64,000 bases of DNA from Nostoc commune NIES-4072 (GCF_003113895.1 NZ_BDUD01000001.1:1959821-2023820); one strand, 5' to 3'; shown: positions 16,605-26,090, counted from the stretch's first letter. A program made the numbers and translations. Notes: a model not told the origin generated them from the letters alone.

Positions 16605-19340
16605 CTATCGCAGTTGACTTGAGATCATGCTGACATCAACGGCTAACTTTTTGCCCAACTTGAGCAACTGAAGACACTGATTATCTGCTTCATTATCAAC
16701 GCTAGTGATACATACCGGCCCTATCTGGCTGTGCAGACAACTAAAATATAGTTCCTGCGATCGCTGTAGGGAAACATCAATATTTAGTTGATCCCCGACA
16801 TCAATCAATCGTTCCAACAGTTGGATATCTGCATTAAAACTACCATTGGCATCGTGTAACAATTGCCAAAGCCATCGCGCAATTAACTGTTCTAACATCC
16901 GTTTACCGTCGGGAATATTCAGCCGACAACGCAGATGTTTTGCTTCAGTAGCGATCGCCTCCAATTCTAAGATGTGACTCCAACTCTTTTGGGGATCAGC
17001 AATATCTTGCTCTAGCGATCGTAATGTCATCAAACAGCGATGCCCTAAAGCAATATCTGCTGCAACCTGCAATTCTTGTGGTACTGCTATTTCATCTCGA
17101 TGAAAGGCCATCAGCACACCATAATTATCACGGTACGCTTGGGTATACAACTGACCTAAACGTGCCAGTGTTTCCTCAGTAAGCAGCCCCATAATCCGGT
17201 GGCGTTCTTCAGCAAATAGATTCTGTAAGTTGAAAGCCTCTTCGCCAAATAGCTGTGTCATTGCCAAGATAGTATGAGCCGCGCTAGCTTGTTTTAGCGC
17301 CCCAAACAGCTTTTCTTTTAATTGGCTGTAGTTACGTCGCCCAGTAAATTGTTGAATGCCGCAGTGGAAATCCCAGCCTCCCAAATGCAGAACCGCAAAT
17401 ACCAAATGCTCGCTTTCCCAAGTAATTTCTGATACCAGCTTTAAATTTCCCACAGCCAGAGTTAGCGATCCCATGCGTTGCAGTTGGTAATCTAGCTCAT
17501 TGGCAGCGTAGCAATAAACCCGCTTATGGTAACGCTGAGACTGTTTATCAGCAGCATCTTTTCTCGGTAGAGAATTATGTGTCTCTGCGGGTTTCTGATT
17601 GGTAAATAGAGAAGTAATGGCGTAATGGGCTGCTACTTGCTTAAAGCCAAGTTGGGCAGTTAAGACGAGTTGCCGATAAATTTCCGCACCGTGTTTGAAC
17701 TGATCCACATTACTGGGGGCTAAACCAAGACGTTTGACAAAGCCTTTTTCCAATTGCACACCTGCCACTTCCCCTGCCAATTCCAAAGCACGGGCGGCGT
17801 AGCGCAGAATTTGTGTCCCCTCCGGACGAGAAATTTCTTCAAAAAACCAACCGCAACTAGTAAACATCAACAAAGCGTGACGCTGCATTTCTAACAAGCG
17901 TAAAGCGTCTACTTGTTCGGCTGCGGTTAGTTTGTGGGTTTGATGACGGGCGAGGAAACGGTTGACATTGGTAGCAGAGCGATCGCGCATTACTTGGATA
18001 TATTCATCTCGTGCTAGCCAGGGATCGCGAAATAACTGCTTACCATGTTCTGTATACACCTCAGTTAGCTGATCCCGCAGCCAATTTAGGGAATCCCGCA
18101 AGGGACGACGCCATTTCTGATGCCAAACTGAGCCTTCACCACCGCAACCACAGTCATCCTCCCATCTGCCGACACCGTGGGCGCAACTCCAGGCTGTGAC
18201 TGACTTCAATTCCACTTCCCAACTGGGAGAATTTAAGCTGAGGTAATGGGCAAAGTTCGTCACCGTCCAACCCTGTTGAGGAAACTCTTTGGTAAAGGCG
18301 TAGGCTAAAGTTTTCTCAGTTCCCTTTTTGTGATGTCCAAAGGTTTCCCCATCTGTCGCCACAGAAATCAACTGTGCCAGACGATGATCCCCACGCACTG
18401 CCGAACCGATACGTCCGGCAAAGTGACTGGAATTATAAACCACATCACTAAAACCCATATCCCGCGATATCGGGCCATCGTAGAAGAAGATATCAATATA
18501 ACGGGGGGAGTGGGGAGTGGGGAGTGGGGAGTGGTTACTGTCCCTATTCCCTTCTTTGATCGCACTCAGAGGTGAAGATGAAGTGTCTAATGTGGGCTTT
18601 AAATAACACCGATAGGGACGGGTAGAATCAATCTGACTACCGCCGACTTCGATCCATTCAGGATGGGGATGATCTGGAGTGGGGAGGGGACGACAACGCA
18701 GTGCTTGAGACGGTGCAAGGACAATGAAGCGAATACCCTCAGCAACTAGGGCTTCTAAAGTTGCGTAGTCTACAGCAGTTTCTGCTAGCCACATCCCTTC
18801 GGGATCACGTCCAAAGCGGGAGCGGAAGTCTTCTTTACCCCAGCGAATTTGGGTATATTTGTCGCGTTCATTCGCCAGAGGCATGATGATGTGATTGTAT
18901 ACTTGCGCGATCGCATTGCCGTGCCCATGTAAGCGATCGCTACTCTTGGCATCCGCCTCTAAAATGCGCTGATAAACCTCCACATCGTAGCGTTCTAGCC
19001 ACGACATCAGCGTTGGCCCGATATTAAAACTGAAATACTCATAATTATTGACGATCCCCACTACTTCGCCTTGGTCATTTAAGACTCTGGCAAAGGCATT
19101 TGGACGATAGCATTCCCAATGAATCCGCTCATTCCAGTCATGGAAAGGTGCAGCGCTCGGTTGGCGTTCAATTGCGTCCAGATAAGGGTTTTCCCTTGGT
19201 GGCTGGTAAAAATGACCATGCACCGTCACATAAACACCATTAGCCTTTCTCAGGGGATCGGTTTCTTTGGTGTTATTGGGATCTGAATGTAATGTTAACG
19301 TTGAGCCAGAGCTAGCTGGCATTTCAGCAGCAGAAGTCAT
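16605..19340 (-). CDS. Glycoside hydrolase family 57 protein with DUF3536
   Basis: 911 residues. The GH57 N-terminal domain runs from YVTVHGHFYQPPRENPY (about 36) through IGPTLMSWLE to WLAETAVDYATLEALV, where the glutamate is the expected nucleophile; RDMGFSD and ATDGETFGHHKKG follow. The C-terminal half is DUF3536-like. GH57 enzymes act on alpha-glucans (amylase, branching or 4-alpha-glucanotransferase); the exact reaction is unknown. A low-complexity tract NHSPLPTPHSPRY near residue 275 comes from an inserted heptamer repeat (18505-18534) that keeps the frame. No operon partner. Confidence 0.85.
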   Translation of the reverse strand: MTSAAEMPASSGSTLTLHSDPNNTKETDPLRKANGVYVTVHGHFYQPPRENPYLDAIERQPSAAPFHDWNERIHWECYRPNAFARVLNDQGEVVGIVNNYEYFSFNIGPTLMSWLERYDVEVYQRILEADAKSSDRLHGHGNAIAQVYNHIIMPLANERDKYTQIRWGKEDFRSRFGRDPEGMWLAETAVDYATLEALVAEGIRFIVLAPSQALRCRPLPTPDHPHPEWIEVGGSQIDSTRPYRCYLKPTLDTSSSPLSAIKEGNRDSNHSPLPTPHSPRYIDIFFYDGPISRDMGFSDVVYNSSHFAGRIGSAVRGDHRLAQLISVATDGETFGHHKKGTEKTLAYAFTKEFPQQGWTVTNFAHYLSLNSPSWEVELKSVTAWSCAHGVGRWEDDCGCGGEGSVWHQKWRRPLRDSLNWLRDQLTEVYTEHGKQLFRDPWLARDEYIQVMRDRSATNVNRFLARHQTHKLTAAEQVDALRLLEMQRHALLMFTSCGWFFEEISRPEGTQILRYAARALELAGEVAGVQLEKGFVKRLGLAPSNVDQFKHGAEIYRQLVLTAQLGFKQVAAHYAITSLFTNQKPAETHNSLPRKDAADKQSQRYHKRVYCYAANELDYQLQRMGSLTLAVGNLKLVSEITWESEHLVFAVLHLGGWDFHCGIQQFTGRRNYSQLKEKLFGALKQASAAHTILAMTQLFGEEAFNLQNLFAEERHRIMGLLTEETLARLGQLYTQAYRDNYGVLMAFHRDEIAVPQELQVAADIALGHRCLMTLRSLEQDIADPQKSWSHILELEAIATEAKHLRCRLNIPDGKRMLEQLIARWLWQLLHDANGSFNADIQLLERLIDVGDQLNIDVSLQRSQELYFSCLHSQIGPVCITSVDNEADNQCLQLLKLGKKLAVDVSMISSQLR
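18505..18534. repeat. Heptameric tandem repeat (GGGGAGT) inside a coding sequence
   Basis: About four copies of GGGGAGT in tandem. The same motif, written CCCCACT or CCCCATT on this strand, recurs at 54026-54057 and 55240-55335. Here it is in frame within the GH57 gene. Confidence 0.85.
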
Positions 19341-19865
19341 GTATATTTATCCAAAACAAAAAACTTGCAGTTGCACCGAAAACATTGTGCGTAAACCTTT
19401 CTACAATTGTTTTTACACAAAATCCGGTATAAACGACAACTATGGAATCCAACCAAACTTTTGACAAGGCGGTTTTATAGTAGTGGGAAATCTGCGTTAT
19501 CGCACAGCCCTTTCCCTGAAGGCTTAAAGTAATTAACCATTGAACAAAGCCTTAGTTAGGGGTTTTCTCTTATTGGGGCCCAATCAAAATTTTAATTGTC
19601 TTTTAATAATTAAACCCCATTTTTGATGTAAAATTTTGGCTCAGACTCATACTTTTGCAACAAAAGATTACAAAAACTCATTATATCGCAATCTTATTTT
19701 ACATACAGCGCAGTGAGCCGAAAACAGTACAATTCCTGAATTGCTCTACAGGTGGTTGCGAGTACCATATCGGAGTGATGAATGAAAGTAATTTTTAATT
19801 CAACACTCCAAATTTAAAATTTAGGATTGCTCGCTGTGAATGATACCCTCAACCTAAGACAACAA
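19341..19865. other. Divergent intergenic region, nothing recognised
   Basis: About 500 bases between the divergent GH57 and antiporter genes. No coding ORF, no shared repeat and no clear regulatory motif were found. Confidence 0.5.
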
Positions 19866-20957
19866 ATGTCAACTAAAAACATTATTCTTCTAGTTTTATT
19901 ACTGTTTATCCCAGTCTCCTTAGCAGCCCACTTTCTGGAGTGGGGAGAATTGATAGTTTTCATTACAGCTGGATTAGCAATTCTGCCCTTAGCAGCTTGG
20001 ATGGGTACAGCTACAGAAGAAATTGCTGTTGTAGTGGGGCCATCATTGGGGGGCTTGTTAAACGCTACTTTTGGCAATGCTACAGAACTAATCATTGCCC
20101 TAGTGGCACTGAACGCTGGGTTAATAGATGTAGTCAAAGCCAGTATTACAGGATCGATTATTAGCAACTTACTACTGGTAATGGGTTTTTCCATGCTTTT
20201 GGGGGGACTGCGCTACAAAGAACAGACATTTCAGCCAATTGTGGCGCGGGTGAATGCTGCTTCGATGAATTTGGCAGTGATTGCCATTTTGATGCCAACG
20301 GCGATGAATTATACCTCTCAAGGAATTAACGAAGAAACACTGCAAAATCTTTCTATTGCTGTTGCTGTAGTATTAATTCTGGTTTATGCCCTAACCCTGC
20401 TATTTTCAATGAAAACCCACTCCTATCTTTATGATGTGGGTATAGCGGAGACAGAAGGCGAGGAAGCCCCTCACGCAAAACCAAATATGATGTTGTGGGT
20501 AGGTGTGTTGCTAGTATGTACTCTACTAGTGGCACTTGAGTCAGAAATGTTAGTAGATTCTCTGGAAGTGGCCACATCTCAGCTAGGTTTGACGGCGCTG
20601 TTTACAGGGGTGATATTGGTTCCCATCGTCGGTAACGCGGCTGAACACGCTACAGCAGTCACCGTGGCGATGAAAGATAAGATGGATCTTTCCCTTTCGG
20701 TAGCTGTGGGATCAAGTATGCAGATTGCCCTATTTGTCGCACCTGTGCTGGTAATTGCAGGGCGGGTATTAGGTAAACCAATGGATTTGGATTTCAAACC
20801 CTTTGAATTAGTAGCTGTGGTTGTGTCAGTGTTGATTGCGAACAGTATTAGTTCTGATGGTAAATCCAATTGGCTCGAAGGCACTTTATTATTAGCTGCT
20901 TATACAGTATTGGGGTTTGCCTTCTACTTCCATCCAGTTATGGAAGGTATCGGGTAG
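19866..20957 (+). CDS. cax: Calcium/proton antiporter (CaCA family, Cax)
   Basis: Exchanges cytoplasmic Ca2+ for H+ across the membrane. 363 residues from the ATG at 19866; a GTG at 19836 with an AGGA upstream would add ten polar residues. Eleven hydrophobic segments in two homologous halves, each with its alpha-repeat: GNATELIIALVALNAG near residue 75 and VGNAAEHATAVTVAMKDK near 255, the ion-binding GNxxE signatures of Cax proteins. The acidic linker between halves, ETEGEEAPHAKP, is the expected position. Monocistronic. Confidence 0.9.
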   Translation: MSTKNIILLVLLLFIPVSLAAHFLEWGELIVFITAGLAILPLAAWMGTATEEIAVVVGPSLGGLLNATFGNATELIIALVALNAGLIDVVKASITGSIISNLLLVMGFSMLLGGLRYKEQTFQPIVARVNAASMNLAVIAILMPTAMNYTSQGINEETLQNLSIAVAVVLILVYALTLLFSMKTHSYLYDVGIAETEGEEAPHAKPNMMLWVGVLLVCTLLVALESEMLVDSLEVATSQLGLTALFTGVILVPIVGNAAEHATAVTVAMKDKMDLSLSVAVGSSMQIALFVAPVLVIAGRVLGKPMDLDFKPFELVAVVVSVLIANSISSDGKSNWLEGTLLLAAYTVLGFAFYFHPVMEGIG

Positions 20958-21181
20958 TTAGCAGTGTATAGGCGTACCCCGTCGTAGCCATTGCACTTGA
21001 TTATTTTAGATTTTAGATTTTAGATTCTTTTGGTTCATACCAGACTAATGTTCCACTAAACATTTTTATCCCTTCTGCGTGACACAAATCCAAAATCCAA
21101 AATTTAAAATCCAAAATCTGTTAATTACCCCCTTTTGCCTGGGACAGGAGAAAATAAAAACATATAAGAGCGATCGCTATT

Positions 21182-22342
21182 ATGAGCTACTGCCTTAATC
21201 CCCATTGTCCCAAGCCGGAAAATCCGAATGATGTCAAGTTTTGCCGGACTTGTGGTTCTAAGTTACTCCTCAAAGAACGTTACCGTGCTATCAAACCAAT
21301 CGGACAAGGTGGTTTTGGCAAAACCTTCTTAGCTGTAGATGAAGATAAACCTTCAAAACCACGCTGCGTAATTAAGCAATTTTATCCCCAAGCCCAAGGC
21401 ACTAATACTCTTGCCAAAGCCGTAGAGTTATTTAACCAAGAAGCGGTGCGGTTAGATGAATTGGGCAAACATCCTCAAATTCCCGAACTACTGGCATATT
21501 TTACCCAAGATGACCGGCAGTATCTTGTACAAGAATTTATCGACGGGCAGAACTTAGCCCAGGAATTGGCACATAGAGGTGCTTTCAATGAAATCCAAAT
21601 CCGGCAACTATTAAATGATTTATTGTCAGTATTGCAATTTTGCCATGCTAGACACGTAATTCACCGCGATATTAAGCCAGAAAATATTATTTTACGCGAA
21701 AGCGATGCCTACGGCAAGGGCGAAGCCCAACGCAAACTAGTATTAGTAGATTTTGGTGCTGCTAAATCTGCCACTGGCGCCGCCTTAAATCAAACTGGTA
21801 CAAGTATCGGTAGTCCAGAATATGTTGCACCTGAGCAAATGAGAGGTAGGGCTGTTTTTGCTAGCGATATTTACAGCTTGGGTGCTACTTGTATTAATTT
21901 ATTAACCCAGCGATCGCCCTTCGATTCTTATGATACCAACAACGATACTTGGGTTTGGCAGCAATACTTGAAAACTCCTGTTAGTAATCAGTTGAGTCGC
22001 ATTCTCAACAAGATGCTAGAAAGTATTCCAATTCGGCGTTATCAAACAGTAGATGAAGTTCTCAAAGATTTAAATCAACAGTCACAAGTAGCAGCCACAC
22101 CAGCGTCACCAAAACCTATCCCTCAATCGCCACCCAATTCTCCACCTGCTTTTGTATCGCCATCTCCCAGTCAAATTGATCTAGAATTAGAACAAATTAA
22201 AACCCAGTTTTTGGGTAGTAAAAAACCTCAAACAAATAAAATACAACCACCAAACCCTACATCTGGGCCTTCTAGTAAAAATGAAATAGATCAAGAATTA
22301 GAAGAATTAAAAGCCAAATATCTTGGTAATAACAATCCCTAA
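21182..22342 (+). CDS. Serine/threonine protein kinase with N-terminal zinc ribbon
   Basis: 386 residues. Two cysteine pairs (C4, C9, C21, C24) form a zinc ribbon, then a complete Hanks-type kinase: GQGGFGKTF loop, VIKQF lysine, HRDIKPENII catalytic loop, DFGAAK, and APEQ. Between the last two blocks, ESDAYGKGEAQR is an in-frame repeat insertion (21702-21733). The C-terminal third is Pro/Ser-rich and holds two copies of an acidic helix, DLELEQIKTQFLG and DQELEELKAKYLG. Likely soluble. Zinc-ribbon kinases of this type are common in Nostoc; targets are unknown. Confidence 0.9.
   Translation: MSYCLNPHCPKPENPNDVKFCRTCGSKLLLKERYRAIKPIGQGGFGKTFLAVDEDKPSKPRCVIKQFYPQAQGTNTLAKAVELFNQEAVRLDELGKHPQIPELLAYFTQDDRQYLVQEFIDGQNLAQELAHRGAFNEIQIRQLLNDLLSVLQFCHARHVIHRDIKPENIILRESDAYGKGEAQRKLVLVDFGAAKSATGAALNQTGTSIGSPEYVAPEQMRGRAVFASDIYSLGATCINLLTQRSPFDSYDTNNDTWVWQQYLKTPVSNQLSRILNKMLESIPIRRYQTVDEVLKDLNQQSQVAATPASPKPIPQSPPNSPPAFVSPSPSQIDLELEQIKTQFLGSKKPQTNKIQPPNPTSGPSSKNEIDQELEELKAKYLGNNNP
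21702..21733. repeat. GC-rich dispersed repeat inside the kinase gene
   Basis: GCGATGCCTACGGCAAGGGC and what follows match the family seen in intergenic DNA at 62460-62489 and, reversed, at 6469-6500 and 29548-29579. It lies in frame between the catalytic loop and the DFG motif. Confidence 0.65.
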
Positions 22343-22364
22343 AATCAATCAATAAGATATAAAG

Positions 22365-22467
22365 CAATACAGTTCAGATAAGACCAAAACACTTGTAGAG
22401 ACGGCGATTTATCGCGTCTTCTTGTAGAGACGGCGATTTATCGCGTCTCCTTAACCCAAGCGTATTG
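22365..22467. repeat. Inverted-repeat element, copy A (two-hairpin cargo)
   Basis: Left end CAATACAGTTCAGATAAG, right end CTTAACCCAAGCGTATTG; these ends are imperfect inverted repeats of each other and recur at 59785-59887 and, reversed and partly truncated, at 36065-36135. The interior holds two tandem copies of TGTAGAGACGGCGATTTATC plus GCGTCT. The gap 22343-22688 contains nothing else but the gnd terminator. Confidence 0.6.
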
Positions 22468-22601
22468 AAATATAAAGGAATTTCAAATAAAAAAATATCC
22501 AATTATTTATTGTGGGGTAGGCGTCTTGATTTCCACCCCAAAAGATAAGTAATCAAGCGGATATAATATTACTTAACTTTTAACTCAGCATTAAAGAGAA
22601 A

Positions 22602-22624
22602 GTGACTCTGAAACTCAGAGCCAC
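22602..22624 (-). terminator. Terminator of gnd
   Basis: On the minus strand GTGGCTCTGA and TCAGAGTCAC form a stem with a GTT loop, followed by TTTCTCTTT, 65 bases after the gnd stop. Confidence 0.65.
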
Positions 22625-22688
22625 CCTTAAAACTGTATTCTGAAACTTTTTAACTTTTCACAATAACCTGGTGTAGATGTGTGAAAAA

Positions 22689-24119
22689 TTACTTCTTAGC
22701 TTCAGCAATCGGTACCCATTCAGTGTGGAAACTTCCGGGCTTATCAAGACGCAGATAAGTATGTGCGCCAAAGTAGTCACGTTGTGCTTGAGTTAGATTT
22801 TGAGGCAAGCGATCGCGGCGATAGCTGTCAAAATAATCCAAGGATGCGCTAAACGCGGGTACTGGAATTCCCAGTGTTGCAGCTGTCGCAATTACTTCCC
22901 GCCAAGCAGTTTGTCTATCGAGAATTGTCTGCTTAAATTCGGGAGCTAACAGCAAGTTAGGCAAAGCTGGATTTTCGCTAAAAGCCTTCTTAATCTTATT
23001 CAAAAAGCGAGCGCGAATAATACAACCACCTTTCCAAATCCGCGCCATTTCGCCCAGATCCAAATTCCAGTTATATGTTTTTGAAGCTGTGGATAGCAAC
23101 GCCATCCCTTGAGCATAAGAACAGATTTTTGAGCAATAGAGAGCATCGCGTACTTTATTGATAAAGTCCTTGGTTTGCCCGTCATACTTGCCACTGGGGC
23201 CTGTGAGGACTTTAGATGCTGCAACCCGCTCCTCTTTAATCGAAGATATAATCCGGGCATTAACTGCTGCTGTAATTGTAGGAATAGCAACTCCCAATTC
23301 CAACGCAGTTTGCACAGTCCAGCGTCCAGTTCCCTTTTGACCGGCTGCATCAACAATCAAATCCACCAGGGGTTTTTTTGTTTCTGGGTCAATATATGGG
23401 AAGATATTCTTCGTAATCTCAATCAAAAATGAATCGAGTTCATCGGTGGTGTTCCATTCAGCAAACACCTCATGTAACTGATTATGGTCTAATCCAGCAA
23501 CATTTTTCAGCAAGTCGTAGGCTTCAGCAATTAGCTGCATATCGCCATACTCAATGCCGTTGTGTACCATTTTGACATAGTGGCCAGAACCACCAGGGCC
23601 AATGTAGGTTACACAAGGGCCATCATCGACTTGGGCAGCAATTTTGTTGAAAATTGGTGATAGAAACTCGTAAGAGCTTGTTGTACCTCCAGGCATCAGT
23701 GAAGGCCCATTTAGCGCTCCTTCTTCACCGCCACTGACACCCATACCAAGATACCGAAGCCCTGCGGGTTCTAATTCCTGAGTGCGTCGTTCCGTATCTT
23801 CAAACCAAGAGTTGCCACCGTCAATAATGATATCGCCTTCCTCTAACAAGGGTTTGAGTTGAGCAATCACCGCATCCACTGGTTTACCAGCTTGCACCAT
23901 TACTAGGATTTTGCGGGGACGTTCCAATAAGGCAACGAATTCTTCCAAGGTAAAGGCGGCTTTGACGTTCCGTCCTGTAGCACGCTGCGCCATAAACGCA
24001 TCCGTTTTTTCTCGGGAGCGGTTGTAAACTGCAATTGGGAAGCCATTGCGCTCCACGTTTAGAGCGATGTTCTCACCCATAACGGCTAATCCAATCACAC
24101 CAAAGCTTTGTAGTGTCAT
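22689..24119 (-). CDS. gnd: 6-phosphogluconate dehydrogenase (decarboxylating)
   Basis: Oxidises 6-phosphogluconate to ribulose 5-phosphate, CO2 and NADPH: the third step of the oxidative pentose phosphate pathway, the main night-time and heterocyst source of reductant in cyanobacteria. 476 residues from the ATG at 24119, standard length; the longer frame to 24221 lacks family character. Visible: FGVIGLAVMGENIALNVERN dinucleotide site, MGVSGGEEGA, VKMVHNGIEYGDMQ with the catalytic lysine, and C-terminal FLSLDYF-type helix PAFSASLDYFDSYR. Not adjacent to zwf or opcA here. Confidence 0.95.
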   Translation of the reverse strand: MTLQSFGVIGLAVMGENIALNVERNGFPIAVYNRSREKTDAFMAQRATGRNVKAAFTLEEFVALLERPRKILVMVQAGKPVDAVIAQLKPLLEEGDIIIDGGNSWFEDTERRTQELEPAGLRYLGMGVSGGEEGALNGPSLMPGGTTSSYEFLSPIFNKIAAQVDDGPCVTYIGPGGSGHYVKMVHNGIEYGDMQLIAEAYDLLKNVAGLDHNQLHEVFAEWNTTDELDSFLIEITKNIFPYIDPETKKPLVDLIVDAAGQKGTGRWTVQTALELGVAIPTITAAVNARIISSIKEERVAASKVLTGPSGKYDGQTKDFINKVRDALYCSKICSYAQGMALLSTASKTYNWNLDLGEMARIWKGGCIIRARFLNKIKKAFSENPALPNLLLAPEFKQTILDRQTAWREVIATAATLGIPVPAFSASLDYFDSYRRDRLPQNLTQAQRDYFGAHTYLRLDKPGSFHTEWVPIAEAKK

Positions 24120-24334
24120 AAAAAATTTCTGGCTAACTCTTGCAGATCCTTTTACTTTAAGGGTAGTCCGATATTTTCCCTTCTCTCCTAAAGAAGACCT
24201 TAAGACTTGAATAAATGACAAAAATCCACAACTAACACGGATAATTAATTTTAATTTGTATCTAAATCAACAATTGACTGGCAAAATTTGCAAAATTTAA
24301 ATAGTTAAAGGACGCAGTAAGGAGTAACCAAATA

Positions 24335-25072
24335 ATGCTGGCATTTGTCCTAGCTTTGGTGGTCGGTTTTGGTAGTTTAGCCATTTATGTAGCAGCTTTC
24401 TTTTTTCCCGAAATCCACCGCAAGAATGACTTTATCTGGAGTGGTGTAGGACTTTTTTATGCTTTAGTCTTATGGGTGTTTGCACCACGCATTACTGGAG
24501 GTTTATTGCTGGGTCATGTAGCTAGTGTGGCTCTTTTAGTCTGGTTTGGCTGGCAAACTTTATCATTACGTCGCCAACTGACCCCGCAGCCACAACAAAC
24601 CCAAGTACCCAGTCCTGAGACGGTGAAAACTGGCATTCAGGAACAGGTAAATAAGTTCTCCCTTCAGGAACGGCTGGGCCAGTTGCAAAAAAGTCTTGGT
24701 AGTACCTTCAGTGGTGTAAAAGACAAGGTACAACAAACTGGGAGTAAAAAAATACCCACAACTCCTAAACCTGAAGACATTACCTCTGTAATAGCAGAGA
24801 AACCTACTGTTGAGATTATCGACAAAACTACTCCCATACCAGAAAAACCAGCAGAGGAGATAGTTACTACTGACACCGAAGCCAAAACCGAGAGTGTACC
24901 GGAAGCGATTCCACCACATCCCCCATCTCCTGAATTGGTGGAAGCAGCGCAACCAGATTTTGAAATTGAGGAGAAGCAACCGATTCCCGTAGAAGAAATT
25001 GCGCCAAATGCGGTACTCGCTCCCCCGGCGGAAGCACCACCTGAAGAAATACCGCCTAATCAAGCTAGTTGA
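24335..25072 (+). CDS. ycf66: Ycf66 family protein
   Basis: 245 residues. The N-terminal 90 residues match Ycf66: three hydrophobic segments with FPEIHRKNDFIWSGVGLFYA and WVFAPRITGGLLLGH. The rest is a long Pro/Glu/Thr-rich, probably unstructured tail with many acidic residues. Ycf66 is conserved in cyanobacteria and some plastids; its function is not established. A long-stem hairpin (25077-25123) follows the stop. Confidence 0.85.
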   Translation: MLAFVLALVVGFGSLAIYVAAFFFPEIHRKNDFIWSGVGLFYALVLWVFAPRITGGLLLGHVASVALLVWFGWQTLSLRRQLTPQPQQTQVPSPETVKTGIQEQVNKFSLQERLGQLQKSLGSTFSGVKDKVQQTGSKKIPTTPKPEDITSVIAEKPTVEIIDKTTPIPEKPAEEIVTTDTEAKTESVPEAIPPHPPSPELVEAAQPDFEIEEKQPIPVEEIAPNAVLAPPAEAPPEEIPPNQAS

Positions 25073-25076
25073 ATGC

Positions 25077-25123
25077 AGTGAAACCCAGCTTTAACCTAAT
25101 ATAATATAATGTTGGGTTTCACT
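25077..25123 (+). terminator. Hairpin after ycf66
   Basis: Arms AGTGAAACCCA and TGGGTTTCACT with a long TA-rich loop begin five bases after the stop. Probable terminator. Confidence 0.5.
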
Positions 25124-25130
25124 ATTTCCA

Positions 25131-25648
25131 TCAGGCTATTTTAGGGCTAATCTCAAACACTAATTCAGAACGATAGAAGCACACATTAAACGCTAAAAAG
25201 AAATTCATGTGTCCTAAAATCAATGGGGCGTTTCTATCTATTGTCCAAGCAAAAGCTAGTTCTACTGACGGAAATTGTTCAACATTCGCCATCAACACCA
25301 ATGCCCTCGCCTCAAACCTAGCCAGATTACCACCCAATGGAACCGAGAGTCTTTGACGTTCCCAAACTGCTCGCAGCCTTAACCCGATTTCGTAGGGCAA
25401 TACGTTCACAGTAGAACCAGTATCTAGCAAGCCTTATACACTTACCGAACGATTTTCATAAGTGAGAATTAGCGGTAGATAAGGCAGCGTACTTAATGCA
25501 CCGAGTTCTGGATTTACCTCAGTAATAGGACTTACGCAAAAATTGCTAAAAAGCTTAATTTCTCGAACCGCCAAGACGCCAAGAGCGCCGAGAATTCGTA
25601 GAGTGTGCGTAAGTCCTAAGTAAATGCAAATCTAACTTTATCAACCAT
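25131..25648 (-). pseudogene. Retropepsin-like aspartyl protease gene, interrupted by a MITE and a stop codon
   Basis: Read on the minus strand from an ATG at 25648, the frame gives MVDKVRFAFT, is cut by the 93-bp element at 25526-25618, and resumes as TEVNPELGALSTLPYLPL once one 5-bp duplication is removed. An in-frame TAA at 25434-25436 follows, then LLDTGSTVNVLP with the Asp-Thr-Gly active site, and the frame runs to 25131. About 140 residues in the undamaged form, the size of single-domain aspartyl proteases found as small pairs in cyanobacteria. Two independent lesions make a working product unlikely. A 3' remnant of a second copy lies at 26228-26285. Confidence 0.75.
25526..25618. mobile_element. 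93-bp MITE, copy 1
   Basis: Perfect 13-bp terminal inverted repeats TAGGACTTACGCA/TGCGTAAGTCCTA. Flanked by the direct repeat AGTAA (25521-25525 and 25619-25623). Identical over its full length to 43299-43391. It contains no ORF and would need a transposase in trans. Confidence 0.88.
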
Positions 25649-25817
25649 CAGTAGATCGAAAACTTTTGAAAGTTGAGGAAATCATAAGGGTTTCAGGCGA
25701 CGTTTCTGGGGCTGGCAATCACAATTACTTGCGATCGCTCTTAAGTCCATCCAGAACAGAGGTACTTGAAAGGCAGATCAGAAGTTTAACTGATTGACAA
25801 AATGCGCTTTATCTTAA

Positions 25818-26090
25818 CCTCTCACCGATGGGGCTACTTGGTTATTTTATGCTGTTTTAGTTGACTTGGGAGATGCGGTTGCAGACGAATTATCTCTGCC
25901 ATTTGACCGCATTTCTTTGGAGATGATATTTCGCGGTTTGTACCATTTTAGTGTCGCATTTGACTTAGGCAAAGCGGATGACCCGATTAAGTACTTCGCA
26001 GAAAGAGAGAATCAAGACTTAGGCGTGGTTAAATATCTGCGAAAGCCAGTCTCCAGGCTGGATTTATCCCCTTTTCCCGCACCCTCTTGA
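25818..26090 (+). pseudogene. Probable IS4-like transposase C-terminal remnant
   Basis: An open stretch of about 90 codons without a start, preceded by a TAA. WLFYAVLVDLGDAVADEL, then LSLEM-like ISLEMIFRGLYHFSVAFD and NQDLGVVKYLRK resemble the C-terminal part of IS4/ISH8-type transposases, where a conserved glutamate lies in such a helix. No N-terminal catalytic part and no terminal repeats were found. Identification from memory of the family only; it may be another protein fragment. Confidence 0.35.

Noticed and set aside
23000..23432. Frames inside the gnd region on both strands
   Set aside because: Shadows of gnd, which accounts for the whole stretch as a 476-residue family-length protein.
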